Below, piece by piece: positions 16,892 through 23,065 of a stretch of DNA of 26,988 nucleotides (within the stretch, counting starts at the first letter, position 1; every line of letters starts with the position of its first letter). The stretch covers positions 1 to 26,988 of the forward strand of contig CAZXZY010000008.1 in assembly GCA_964645825.1 (NCBI GenBank), written 5' to 3'. The translations under genes and the position numbers were made by a program. The notes below the pieces were generated by a model. It saw only the letters and a program-made list of their open reading frames with translations. It was not told the origin of the DNA and searched no databases. The DNA is from JABIAL01 sp964645825 (GTDB lineage: Bacteria; Patescibacteriota; Patescibacteriia; UBA1558; GWA2-36-10).

Positions 16892-17042
16892 GGCCGTGAC
16901 TATAAAGCCTTATACGAAAAAGGATCAAGAGAGAATGAAGATATCTCCCTGTAAAACAATGACCAGGACGGTCTGAAGGTACTATTTAATCTTAAAGATT
17001 CTGATAATATAAAATTATCACAAAATAAAAATTTGAGCAAAT
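16892..17042. other. Gene-free stretch between two minus-strand terminators
   Basis: No plausible coding frame is present; the longest ATG-started plus-strand frame seen is a 13-codon one at about 16935. Small inverted repeats occur, for example TGATAAT with ATTATCA (near 17000-17018), AATCTT with AAGATT, and GACC with GGTC near 16962-16974. With the adjacent terminator at 16858-16891 it could be the body of a short minus-strand RNA, but no clear promoter was found. Confidence 0.4.
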
Positions 17043-17079
17043 AAAAAAGACCCCACCCAACGAAATTGGACAGGGTCTT
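17043..17079 (-). terminator. Intrinsic terminator of the candidate RNA
   Basis: On the minus strand a 14-bp stem (17079-17066 with 17060-17047) and loop TTTCG end in a six-T run. Three consecutive base pairs are G-U on the minus strand but mismatched on the plus strand, which fixes the direction. Confidence 0.85.
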
Positions 17080-17192
17080 GTAATAGACTACAGTCGCAGG
17101 TTGATCGACGGCAATGGGTCAAATCAAGCAAACGTGGTGTGATAAAAGGTGGGACAACCTGAAGCTGTAGTCGGTGGGTGGGAACTATTTCT
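17043..17192 (-). ncRNA. Candidate structured small RNA downstream of pepA
   Basis: A promoter-like pair (17199-17227), about 150 non-coding bases and a strong terminator (17043-17079) define a possible independent transcript. Its core is a two-part long-range stem: 8 bp (17165-17172 with 17086-17093) and 6 bp (17155-17160 with 17098-17103) around a 4x4 internal loop, enclosing a 51-base apical region. A 5' segment CCCACCCA (17182-17175) is perfectly complementary to TGGGTGGG (17059-17052) inside the terminator, so two mutually exclusive folds are possible. I see no match to tmRNA, RNase P RNA or SRP RNA motifs. A divergent 6S-like RNA or a terminator-controlled 3' element of pepA are alternatives. 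Confidence 0.5.
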
Positions 17193-17198
17193 AATTAA

Positions 17199-17227
17199 TC
17201 TATATCACAGTTATAAAATTTATTCAA
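17199..17227 (-). promoter_or_regulatory. Possible promoter of the candidate RNA
   Basis: TTGAAT (17222-17227) and TATAGA (17199-17204) are 17 bp apart, with TG three bases before the -10 box. The match is moderate and the region is AT-rich, so chance similarity is possible. The predicted start is near 17192. Confidence 0.45.
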
Positions 17228-17232
17228 ATATA

Positions 17233-18741
17233 TTATAAATTACTCAACCATTCCAAAACAGTCCGCACACCAAAACCAACCCCACCAACTGGCGTATAAC
17301 TATTGAGTGGTTTTTCTGCATAAGCCGGACCAGCAATATCTAAATGTGCCCAAGCAACTTCAGGCTTTACGAACTCCTGTAAAAACATAGCCGCTGTAAT
17401 AGATCCGCCATAACGAGTACTAGGAATATTTTTGATATCGGCAATATTACTTTTGTTTAAATCTTTATACTCTACAGGCATCGGCATTGGCCACATTTTT
17501 TCACCAGCAATATCTGCGGCTTTTATTAAATCTTTATTTAAGCCTACATTATTAGCATACAAGGCTGCATAATCTGAACCTAAGGCTACTAAACAAGCAC
17601 CAGTCAAAGTAGCGAAATCTACGATAGTTTTAGCACCCTGCTTTTGAGCGTAAGCCAAAGAATCAGCTAAAGTCACTCTGCCTTCAGCATCAGTATTGCC
17701 AATTTCAATAGTTTTACCTTGCATGTTAGTTACTACATCACCTGGTTTAAGAGCTACGCCAGAAGGCATATTTTCACAAGCAGCAACAATACCATGCACC
17801 TCAACTTTTGGCTTAATAACATCAAGAGCTTCAAATACGCCTAAAACAGTGGCTGCTCCGCCCATATCTATCTTCATTTGCTCCATACTGTCCCCTGGCT
17901 TGATATTTAAGCCACCACTATCAAAAGTAATTCCTTTGCCAACTAGGGCAATTTTTTGCTTACTTGATCTTGCGGGACGATAAACTAGGTGAATAAATTT
18001 TGGTGCTTCTTCAGAGCCTTGAGCGACGGCCAAAAAAGCATTCATACCCATCTTAGCAATCTGTTCTTTCTCTAAAATCTTTACTGTTATATTTTTATTT
18101 CCGCCAGCTGGCGGATTAGCAATAGTTTGAGCGACGGTTGCCAGAAATGTTGGAGTCATAAATCCAGCTGGCTCGTTAACTAGATCACGAGCTAATTTTG
18201 TACCTTGAGCAAAAGATAAACCAGTTTCCCAAGCTTTCTTAAATTTATTTCTGTGAGTAGCTTCTAAATCTAGATAAACTTCTTCTAATTCTATTTTAAT
18301 TTTATCTTTATCTGTTGCTTTGTGTTTATCAAAATTATAGTCAGCCAAAGACAAGCCTTCTGCTAAGCTTTGAGCTAAAGCTTGAATATTATTATTTCCT
18401 TTTAGCCACTGCTTAGCTACTAAAGCAATTTTTGTAGCTTTATAGTTTTTGAGATAGCCAACAATATTTCCGGCTGCTTGTCGCCAATCTTCTGTACTTA
18501 CTTTTTTCTCTTTGCCAAAACCGACTAAAACTACTGTGAAATCATTTCCATGAATAGTAAATAATTGATTATGTTTAGCTGTGAAATTTTCTTTCTTTAT
18601 TCTGCTCAGGATTAATCTTTCTTCTTCATAACGTAAGTCTGCTACTGTTTTTGCTATCTGATCCTTATCTTGTAGAACCGGGATAAATAATAACTCAATA
18701 GGCTGTTCGTCTATATTTTGATTATAAAATTTTACTTCCAT
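17233..18741 (-). CDS. pepA: Leucyl aminopeptidase (M17 family)
   Basis: This cytoplasmic metallopeptidase removes N-terminal residues from peptides and helps recycle amino acids. The C-terminal catalytic domain has VGKGITFDSGGLNIKPGDSM and the family signature NTDAEGRVTLADSLAYA. With the ATG at 18741 as start, the metal and active-site residues fall at Lys269, Asp274, Asp292, Asp351, Glu353 and Arg355, almost the numbering of E. coli PepA. That argues for this 502-residue form over an 18-residue TTG-started extension from 18795. There is no Shine-Dalgarno. A possible TTGATA/TAATTT promoter lies downstream of the rplA terminator but is weak. The gene stands alone between the ribosomal-protein operon and the candidate RNA. 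Confidence 0.95.
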   Translation of the reverse strand: MEVKFYNQNIDEQPIELLFIPVLQDKDQIAKTVADLRYEEERLILSRIKKENFTAKHNQLFTIHGNDFTVVLVGFGKEKKVSTEDWRQAAGNIVGYLKNYKATKIALVAKQWLKGNNNIQALAQSLAEGLSLADYNFDKHKATDKDKIKIELEEVYLDLEATHRNKFKKAWETGLSFAQGTKLARDLVNEPAGFMTPTFLATVAQTIANPPAGGNKNITVKILEKEQIAKMGMNAFLAVAQGSEEAPKFIHLVYRPARSSKQKIALVGKGITFDSGGLNIKPGDSMEQMKIDMGGAATVLGVFEALDVIKPKVEVHGIVAACENMPSGVALKPGDVVTNMQGKTIEIGNTDAEGRVTLADSLAYAQKQGAKTIVDFATLTGACLVALGSDYAALYANNVGLNKDLIKAADIAGEKMWPMPMPVEYKDLNKSNIADIKNIPSTRYGGSITAAMFLQEFVKPEVAWAHLDIAGPAYAEKPLNSYTPVGGVGFGVRTVLEWLSNL

Positions 18742-18801
18742 ATGCTTGTTTTTAATAATTAAACTTAAATTAACACAGTTTAATATATATATCAATATAA
18801 C

Positions 18802-18830
18802 AAAAAACCCCGGGATAAACCCGAGGTTTT
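18802..18830 (-). terminator. Terminator of the secE-nusG-rplK-rplA operon
   Basis: On the minus strand AAAACCTCGGG pairs with CCCGGGGTTTT (11 bp, one T-G wobble, loop TTTAT), ending in a T-run. It lies 18 bp beyond the rplA stop. Confidence 0.9.
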
Positions 18831-18848
18831 ATTTAAAATAGTATAAAA

Positions 18849-19529
18849 TTAGATACTTACTTTGATACTAGGACCCATTGATGAAGTCACGAACAAAGAT
18901 TTGATATATGTTCCTTTTACAGATTGAGGTTTTAATTTCTTTAATGATTCTAAAAAGATACTAAAATTTTCAACTAAAGCTTTTTCCTCAAAAGATACTT
19001 TACCGACAATCAAGTGAACATTACCGGCGGCATCATTTTTATATGAAACTTTGCCTTTTTTTAATTCACCGATCATTTTCTTTAAATTCTCATCGATAGT
19101 ACCAGTCTTAGGATTTGGCATCAAGCCTTTTTGTCCTAAAGTACGAGCGATAACAGCTAGCTGTTTCATCATGACTGGAGTTGTAACTGCGATATCAAAA
19201 TCACATTTATTTGTTTTTTTGATCTCAGCGATCAACTCTTCATCACCAACAATATCAGCGCCAGCGTCTTTTGCTTCTTTAATTCTGTCATTTGGTACAA
19301 AAGCAGCTAACTTCAAAACTTTACCCGTACCATGTGGCAAAGTTACTGAGCCCCTGATAATCTGATCACCTTTTTTAGGATCAATTCCTAAACGAGTATG
19401 AACTTCTACTGAAGCATCAAATTTAACTTGAGAAGTTTCTTTGACTAGCTTAATAGCTTCTTCAATAGAGTAAACTTTCTCAACTTCAATTTTTGCTTTT
19501 GCTTCTTTTAATCTTTTACTGATTTTCAT
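18849..19529 (-). CDS. rplA: Large ribosomal subunit protein uL1
   Basis: The 226-residue protein matches L1 along its whole length: YSIEEAIKLVKETSQVKFDASVEVHTRLGID at the start, then the PHGTGK segment, GLMPNPKTGT (about 136-145) and a C-terminal SVKGTYIKSLFVTSSMGPSIKV. L1 forms the stalk beside the E site and in many bacteria represses its own operon. Some Patescibacteria lineages lack L1, so its presence helps placement. It follows rplK after a 59-bp gap, the longest in this operon, without a Shine-Dalgarno. Confidence 0.97.
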   Translation of the reverse strand: MKISKRLKEAKAKIEVEKVYSIEEAIKLVKETSQVKFDASVEVHTRLGIDPKKGDQIIRGSVTLPHGTGKVLKLAAFVPNDRIKEAKDAGADIVGDEELIAEIKKTNKCDFDIAVTTPVMMKQLAVIARTLGQKGLMPNPKTGTIDENLKKMIGELKKGKVSYKNDAAGNVHLIVGKVSFEEKALVENFSIFLESLKKLKPQSVKGTYIKSLFVTSSMGPSIKVSI

Positions 19530-19588
19530 AATATAATAATTTGTGAGGTAATAATGCTTAATTGACTAAAAAGCTCCCTCTAAAAAAT

Positions 19589-20011
19589 TTATTTAATAGT
19601 AACACCCATTTGTTTGGCGGTGCCAGCAATAATCTTTTTGGCTGCCTCAATGTCATTAGCGTTTAAATCTGGCATTTTCTTTTCTGCAATCTCAGTCAAC
19701 TGAGCATCTGTTAATTTGCCCACTTTTTCTTGCAATGGTTTACCAGAGCCTTTTTTAAGACCAATCTTGTCTTTGATCATTTCAGATGCTGGGGCAGTTT
19801 TTAGAATAAAATCAAAACTACGATCATCATAAATACTCAATTCAATTGGGACAATTTCACCCATTCTATCTTTGGAAGCTTCATTGAATCTAACACAAAA
19901 ATCTTGAATGTTTAAACCATGGGGTCCTAAAGCAGTACCAACTGGTGGCGCTGGAGTAGCTTTACCGGCTGGGATCTGCAATTTAACAATCTGTTTTACT
20001 TCTTTTGCCAT
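19589..20011 (-). CDS. rplK: Large ribosomal subunit protein uL11
   Basis: The 140-residue protein has the L11 N-terminal domain with the proline-rich GKATPAPPVGTALGPHGLNI loop (16-35) and the rRNA-binding C-terminal domain with KKGSGKP (86-92). L11 sits at the GTPase-associated centre, where elongation and release factors act. Gene order nusG-rplK-rplA is conserved across bacteria. The gap to nusG is 11 bp. The ATG is preceded only by AAGAAAT, a poor Shine-Dalgarno. Confidence 0.97.
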   Translation of the reverse strand: MAKEVKQIVKLQIPAGKATPAPPVGTALGPHGLNIQDFCVRFNEASKDRMGEIVPIELSIYDDRSFDFILKTAPASEMIKDKIGLKKGSGKPLQEKVGKLTDAQLTEIAEKKMPDLNANDIEAAKKIIAGTAKQMGVTIK

Positions 20012-20022
20012 ATTTCTTAAAT

Positions 20023-20568
20023 TTATATCTTCTTAATTTGTAAAAAGTCTAATTCAATTGGGGTTTCACGGCCAAACATGGAAACCAAAATTTTGGCTTT
20101 ACCACGCGCTTCGTCAACTTCAGAAACTTTACCTTCATAATCCTTGAAAGGACCATCAACAATTTTCACAATTTCATCAACTGCAACGTCAACTTTATAT
20201 TCTGGCTCATCTTGACCCATGCGCTGTAGTAATGATTCGATTTCTTCTTCGGAAACTGGGGTTGGAGTTGTGCCAGAGCCCACAAAACCTGTCACATTTG
20301 GCGTATTACGCACTACATACCAAGAAGCATCAGTCACAATCATATTAACCAAAACATAACCTGGGAAAATTTTCTCTTTTACCATTTTACGTTTACCATT
20401 TTTGATCTTAATCTTGGTTTCAATAGGAATCAAGACATCAAAAATCTTATCCTCCATATCCATGGATTCAATTCTTTGACGTAAATTACGAGATACATTT
20501 TCTTCATAGCCTGAATAAGTATGTAAAACATACCAACGTCTTCCTTGTTGTGAAGTTTGTTTAGGCAT
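20023..20568 (-). CDS. nusG: Transcription termination/antitermination protein NusG
   Basis: The 181-residue protein has an NGN domain (about 10-110; RRWYVLHTYSGYEENVSRNL and IFPGYVLVNM) and a KOW domain (about 125-180; VKIVDGPFKDYEGKV). NusG binds RNA polymerase, modulates pausing and can link it to the ribosome or Rho. The length is normal. It begins 9 bp after secE and precedes rplK, as in most bacteria. Confidence 0.97.
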   Translation of the reverse strand: MPKQTSQQGRRWYVLHTYSGYEENVSRNLRQRIESMDMEDKIFDVLIPIETKIKIKNGKRKMVKEKIFPGYVLVNMIVTDASWYVVRNTPNVTGFVGSGTTPTPVSEEEIESLLQRMGQDEPEYKVDVAVDEIVKIVDGPFKDYEGKVSEVDEARGKAKILVSMFGRETPIELDFLQIKKI

Positions 20569-20577
20569 AAAATTATT

Positions 20578-20757
20578 TTAAATAAATAATTGTAAAATTT
20601 TATTCAAAATGTAATCAATTCCTCCCAAGAAAATAGCCACGGCAACAGAAATAGCAAGCACAATACCAGTGTGATTAATGGTAGTTTGTCTAGAAGGCCA
20701 GGAAACCTTGCCTAATTCTTCGCGAGATTTTTTGAGATAATTAAATAATTTTTTCAT
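20578..20757 (-). CDS. secE: Preprotein translocase subunit SecE
   Basis: This short gene encodes 59 residues starting MKKLFNYLKKSREELGKVSW. It shows the single-helix SecE layout of small bacterial forms: an amphipathic N-terminal helix with the conserved EELGKVSWPSRQ (14-25), then one membrane helix (about 31-51). SecE clamps SecY in the protein-export channel and so acts upstream of LepB in secretion. It is the first gene of the operon. Its leader of about 50 bases carries a hairpin. Confidence 0.95.
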   Translation of the reverse strand: MKKLFNYLKKSREELGKVSWPSRQTTINHTGIVLAISVAVAIFLGGIDYILNKILQLFI

Positions 20758-20779
20758 ATTCTTATTTCTTGGTATTTTA

Positions 20780-20801
20780 AAACAGCTACTGTGAGCTGTT
20801 T
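20780..20801 (-). promoter_or_regulatory. Hairpin in the secE leader
   Basis: A perfect 8-bp stem (AAACAGCT with AGCTGTTT, 6-base loop) lies just after the predicted start of the secE operon transcript. On the minus strand it is followed by only two more T, then AAAATACC. A regulatory role is possible but unproven. Confidence 0.5.
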
Positions 20802-20812
20802 AGACTGAGGCA

Positions 20813-20841
20813 AATATAGCACAAAAAAAGAGTTTTGGCAA
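20813..20841 (-). promoter_or_regulatory. Promoter of the secE operon
   Basis: TTGCCA (20836-20841) and TATATT (20813-20818) are 17 bp apart. The -35 box lies inside the hairpin of the upstream gyrB terminator, and the terminator T-run forms part of the spacer. Confidence 0.8.
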
Positions 20842-20849
20842 GGGCCAAA
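20823..20849 (-). terminator. Probable gyrB terminator overlapping the secE promoter
   Basis: On the minus strand TTTGGC and GCCAAA pair around CCTT, followed by ACTC and seven T. A second small hairpin (GAGC with GCTC, 20859-20872) lies closer to the gyrB stop. The stem is short and the T-run starts a few bases late, so efficiency is uncertain. Confidence 0.6.
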
Positions 20850-20880
20850 GGGCAAAATGAGCAAAATAGCTCAAAATGCC

Positions 20881-22950
20881 TTATATGTCTAGATTTTTTA
20901 CTGATTTTGCGTGTGTTTGGATAAATTTCTTACGAGGTGCTACTTCAGCGCCCATCAATACTTCAAATATCTCATCAGCTCGCGCTGCCTCGTTAATATT
21001 GACTACTTTCATAAATCTAGTTTCTGGATTCATGGTAGTATCCCAAAGCTGTCCTGGGTTCATCTCACCCAAACCTTTATAACGTTGAATGTTTACCTTT
21101 GCTGTTTTTTTAGTTTCTTTTTCTTTCACTGCAGCACCTGCTTCGGCCTCCTCTTCATTGACTGATTCTTCGATAGCCACATCAACATCTTTGATGCCAA
21201 ATTTCTTTTTTACTTTTTCTAGTTCGGCTTCATTATAAACCCATTCAAATTCTTTTCCTTTTTGGACACGATAAAGTGGTGGCTGAGCTACATAAACATG
21301 ACCGTGACGAATCAAGTCTGGGAAATGACGATAAAACAAAGTCAATAACAAAGTACGTATATGAGAACCATCAACATCAGCATCAGTCATGATAATAACT
21401 CGATCATAACGCAAACCTTCAATATTGAACTGTTCGCCAATGTTTGTGCCTAAAGCAATAATCAGAGATTTAATTTCATTATTAGCTAACATTTTATCTA
21501 GACGAGCACGCTCAACGTTTAAAATCTTACCACGCAATGGCAAGATAGCCTGAAAACGACGATCACGCCCTTGTTTAGCAGAGCCACCAGCAGAATCACC
21601 CTCTACTATGTATATTTCTGATGCTTTTGGATCACGACTAGAACAATCGGATAATTTACCAGGCAAGGTCAATCCATCTAAAGCTCCTTTTCTTAAAACT
21701 GTTTCTCGGGCAGAACGAGCGGCCATACGAGCTTGAGCAGCCAATAGACATTTACCTAAAATATCTTTGGCATCACGAGGATTTTCTTCCAAAAATATCT
21801 CTAAAGACTCTGAAAAAATATTTTCTACTGCTGGACGAACTTCTGCATTACCTAATTTAGCCTTAGTTTGACCCTCAAATTGAGGCTCTGGCAACTTTAC
21901 ACTAACAATAGCAGTCAAACCTTCACGCACATCATCAGAAGTAAGATTCTGATCTTTTTCTTTTAAGAAGCTATTCTTACGGGCATACTTATTTAAGACA
22001 CGAGTAAGTGCCGCTTTGAAACCAACCAAATGGCTACCGCCTTCTGGATTGTGAATGTTGTTAGCAAAGGCATACATTACTTCTCTGAAATCAGTAGTGT
22101 ATTGAAAAGAAATCTCTACATTGATTTCATCTTTGGCTTTGTTAACATAAAAAACCTTGTCTTGTTTAACCTCGTTGTTGTGATTCAGATGTTTGATATA
22201 AGAAGCAATTCCACCTTCAAAATAATACCTATAAGATTTGTCAACTTTGCCACTACGCTCATCAAATATGTTTAACTTGATGCCCTTGGTCAAATAGGCT
22301 TGTTGACGCAAATGCTCAACTACAATATCCCAATCAAATTCAGTCACTGTAAAAATAGTAGCGTCTGGTAAAAATATTTGTGTAGTACCTGTCTCTTTGC
22401 TGGTTCCAACTGCTTTTACAGCACCAGCTGCTTTACCGATTTTATATTCTTGAGCCCAAATTTTTCCATCACGATGAACTTCAGTTCTCATCCAAGTAGA
22501 CAATGCATTTACTACACTGACACCAACACCATGTAAACCACCGGAAACTTTATAACCACCATCACCAAATTTACCACCAGCATGTAGTGTGGTCATAACT
22601 GTTTCCAAAGCAGACTTTTTGGTAACTTTATGTTTTTCAACTGGAATACCACGACCATTATCGGTAACTTTTACTTTACCTTCTGGTAACAAATGAACGC
22701 CAATAGTGTCAGCGTGTCCAGCCATGGCCTCATCAATGCCATTATCAACAACTTCCCAAATCAAATGATGTAGACCGGTTGAGGCGGTATTACCAATGTA
22801 CATACCAGGTCTTTTACGGACTGGATCTAGACCTTCTAAAACAGTAATTTGTTCTGCGCCATAAGCTTTAGACTTTTTGGCTTTATCAGACTTAGTATTT
22901 TTAGCTGTTTTAGTAGCTTTTTTTACAGGTTTTATGGTTTTTTTCGGCAT
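20881..22950 (-). CDS. gyrB: DNA gyrase subunit B
   Basis: The 689-residue type II topoisomerase ATPase subunit supercoils DNA together with GyrA, which is not in the window. A Lys/Ala-rich extension of about 30 residues precedes the ATPase domain, with VVDNGIDEAMAGHA (67-80), DNGRGIPV (97-104) and the GGLHGVGVSVVNALS loop (137-151). The Toprim domain follows with EGDSAGGSAKQGRDRRF and DADVDGSHIRTLLL. The C-terminal RYKGLGEMNPGQLWDTTM is present. A charged insertion (SVNEEEAEAGAAVKEKETKK) interrupts the region before RYKGLGE. A topoisomerase IV ParE assignment is less likely but hard to exclude by eye. It is transcribed alone, from a promoter fused to the pheT terminator. The gene has no Shine-Dalgarno. 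Confidence 0.93.
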   Translation of the reverse strand: MPKKTIKPVKKATKTAKNTKSDKAKKSKAYGAEQITVLEGLDPVRKRPGMYIGNTASTGLHHLIWEVVDNGIDEAMAGHADTIGVHLLPEGKVKVTDNGRGIPVEKHKVTKKSALETVMTTLHAGGKFGDGGYKVSGGLHGVGVSVVNALSTWMRTEVHRDGKIWAQEYKIGKAAGAVKAVGTSKETGTTQIFLPDATIFTVTEFDWDIVVEHLRQQAYLTKGIKLNIFDERSGKVDKSYRYYFEGGIASYIKHLNHNNEVKQDKVFYVNKAKDEINVEISFQYTTDFREVMYAFANNIHNPEGGSHLVGFKAALTRVLNKYARKNSFLKEKDQNLTSDDVREGLTAIVSVKLPEPQFEGQTKAKLGNAEVRPAVENIFSESLEIFLEENPRDAKDILGKCLLAAQARMAARSARETVLRKGALDGLTLPGKLSDCSSRDPKASEIYIVEGDSAGGSAKQGRDRRFQAILPLRGKILNVERARLDKMLANNEIKSLIIALGTNIGEQFNIEGLRYDRVIIMTDADVDGSHIRTLLLTLFYRHFPDLIRHGHVYVAQPPLYRVQKGKEFEWVYNEAELEKVKKKFGIKDVDVAIEESVNEEEAEAGAAVKEKETKKTAKVNIQRYKGLGEMNPGQLWDTTMNPETRFMKVVNINEAARADEIFEVLMGAEVAPRKKFIQTHAKSVKNLDI

Positions 22951-22985
22951 ATTATTATAATTGTTTATCTCAATAACTTAGCCTA

Positions 22986-23014
22986 ATTTTAACATAAAAA
23001 CAGCAAAAAAACAA
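22986..23014 (-). promoter_or_regulatory. Promoter of gyrB
   Basis: TTGTTT (23009-23014) and TAAAAT (22986-22991) are spaced by 17 bp. The -35 box is made of the 3' arm and T-run of the pheT terminator. Confidence 0.65.
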
Positions 23015-23031
23015 CCCTCAATGAGGCTGTT
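23005..23031 (-). terminator. Intrinsic terminator of the pheS-pheT unit
   Basis: On the minus strand AACA-G-CCTC pairs with GAGG-GT-TGTT around loop ATT, with a small bulge, followed by seven T. It lies about 35 bp beyond the pheT stop. Confidence 0.85.
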
Positions 23032-23065
23032 TTTTATGCTAATATTAGCTAAAAAAATAGTAAAA

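Noticed and set aside
16935..16976. Thirteen-codon plus-strand frame after pth
   Set aside because: It is too short, has no supporting context and lies between minus-strand terminators.
16860..17232. RNase P RNA, tmRNA or SRP RNA in the gene-free gap
   Set aside because: I looked on both strands for the conserved RNase P core, the tmRNA ends with a tRNA-like acceptor, and the SRP apical loop, and found none.
18742..18795. Eighteen-residue N-terminal extension of PepA from a TTG codon
   Set aside because: It runs through AT-rich sequence just after a terminator. The later ATG restores E. coli-like active-site numbering.
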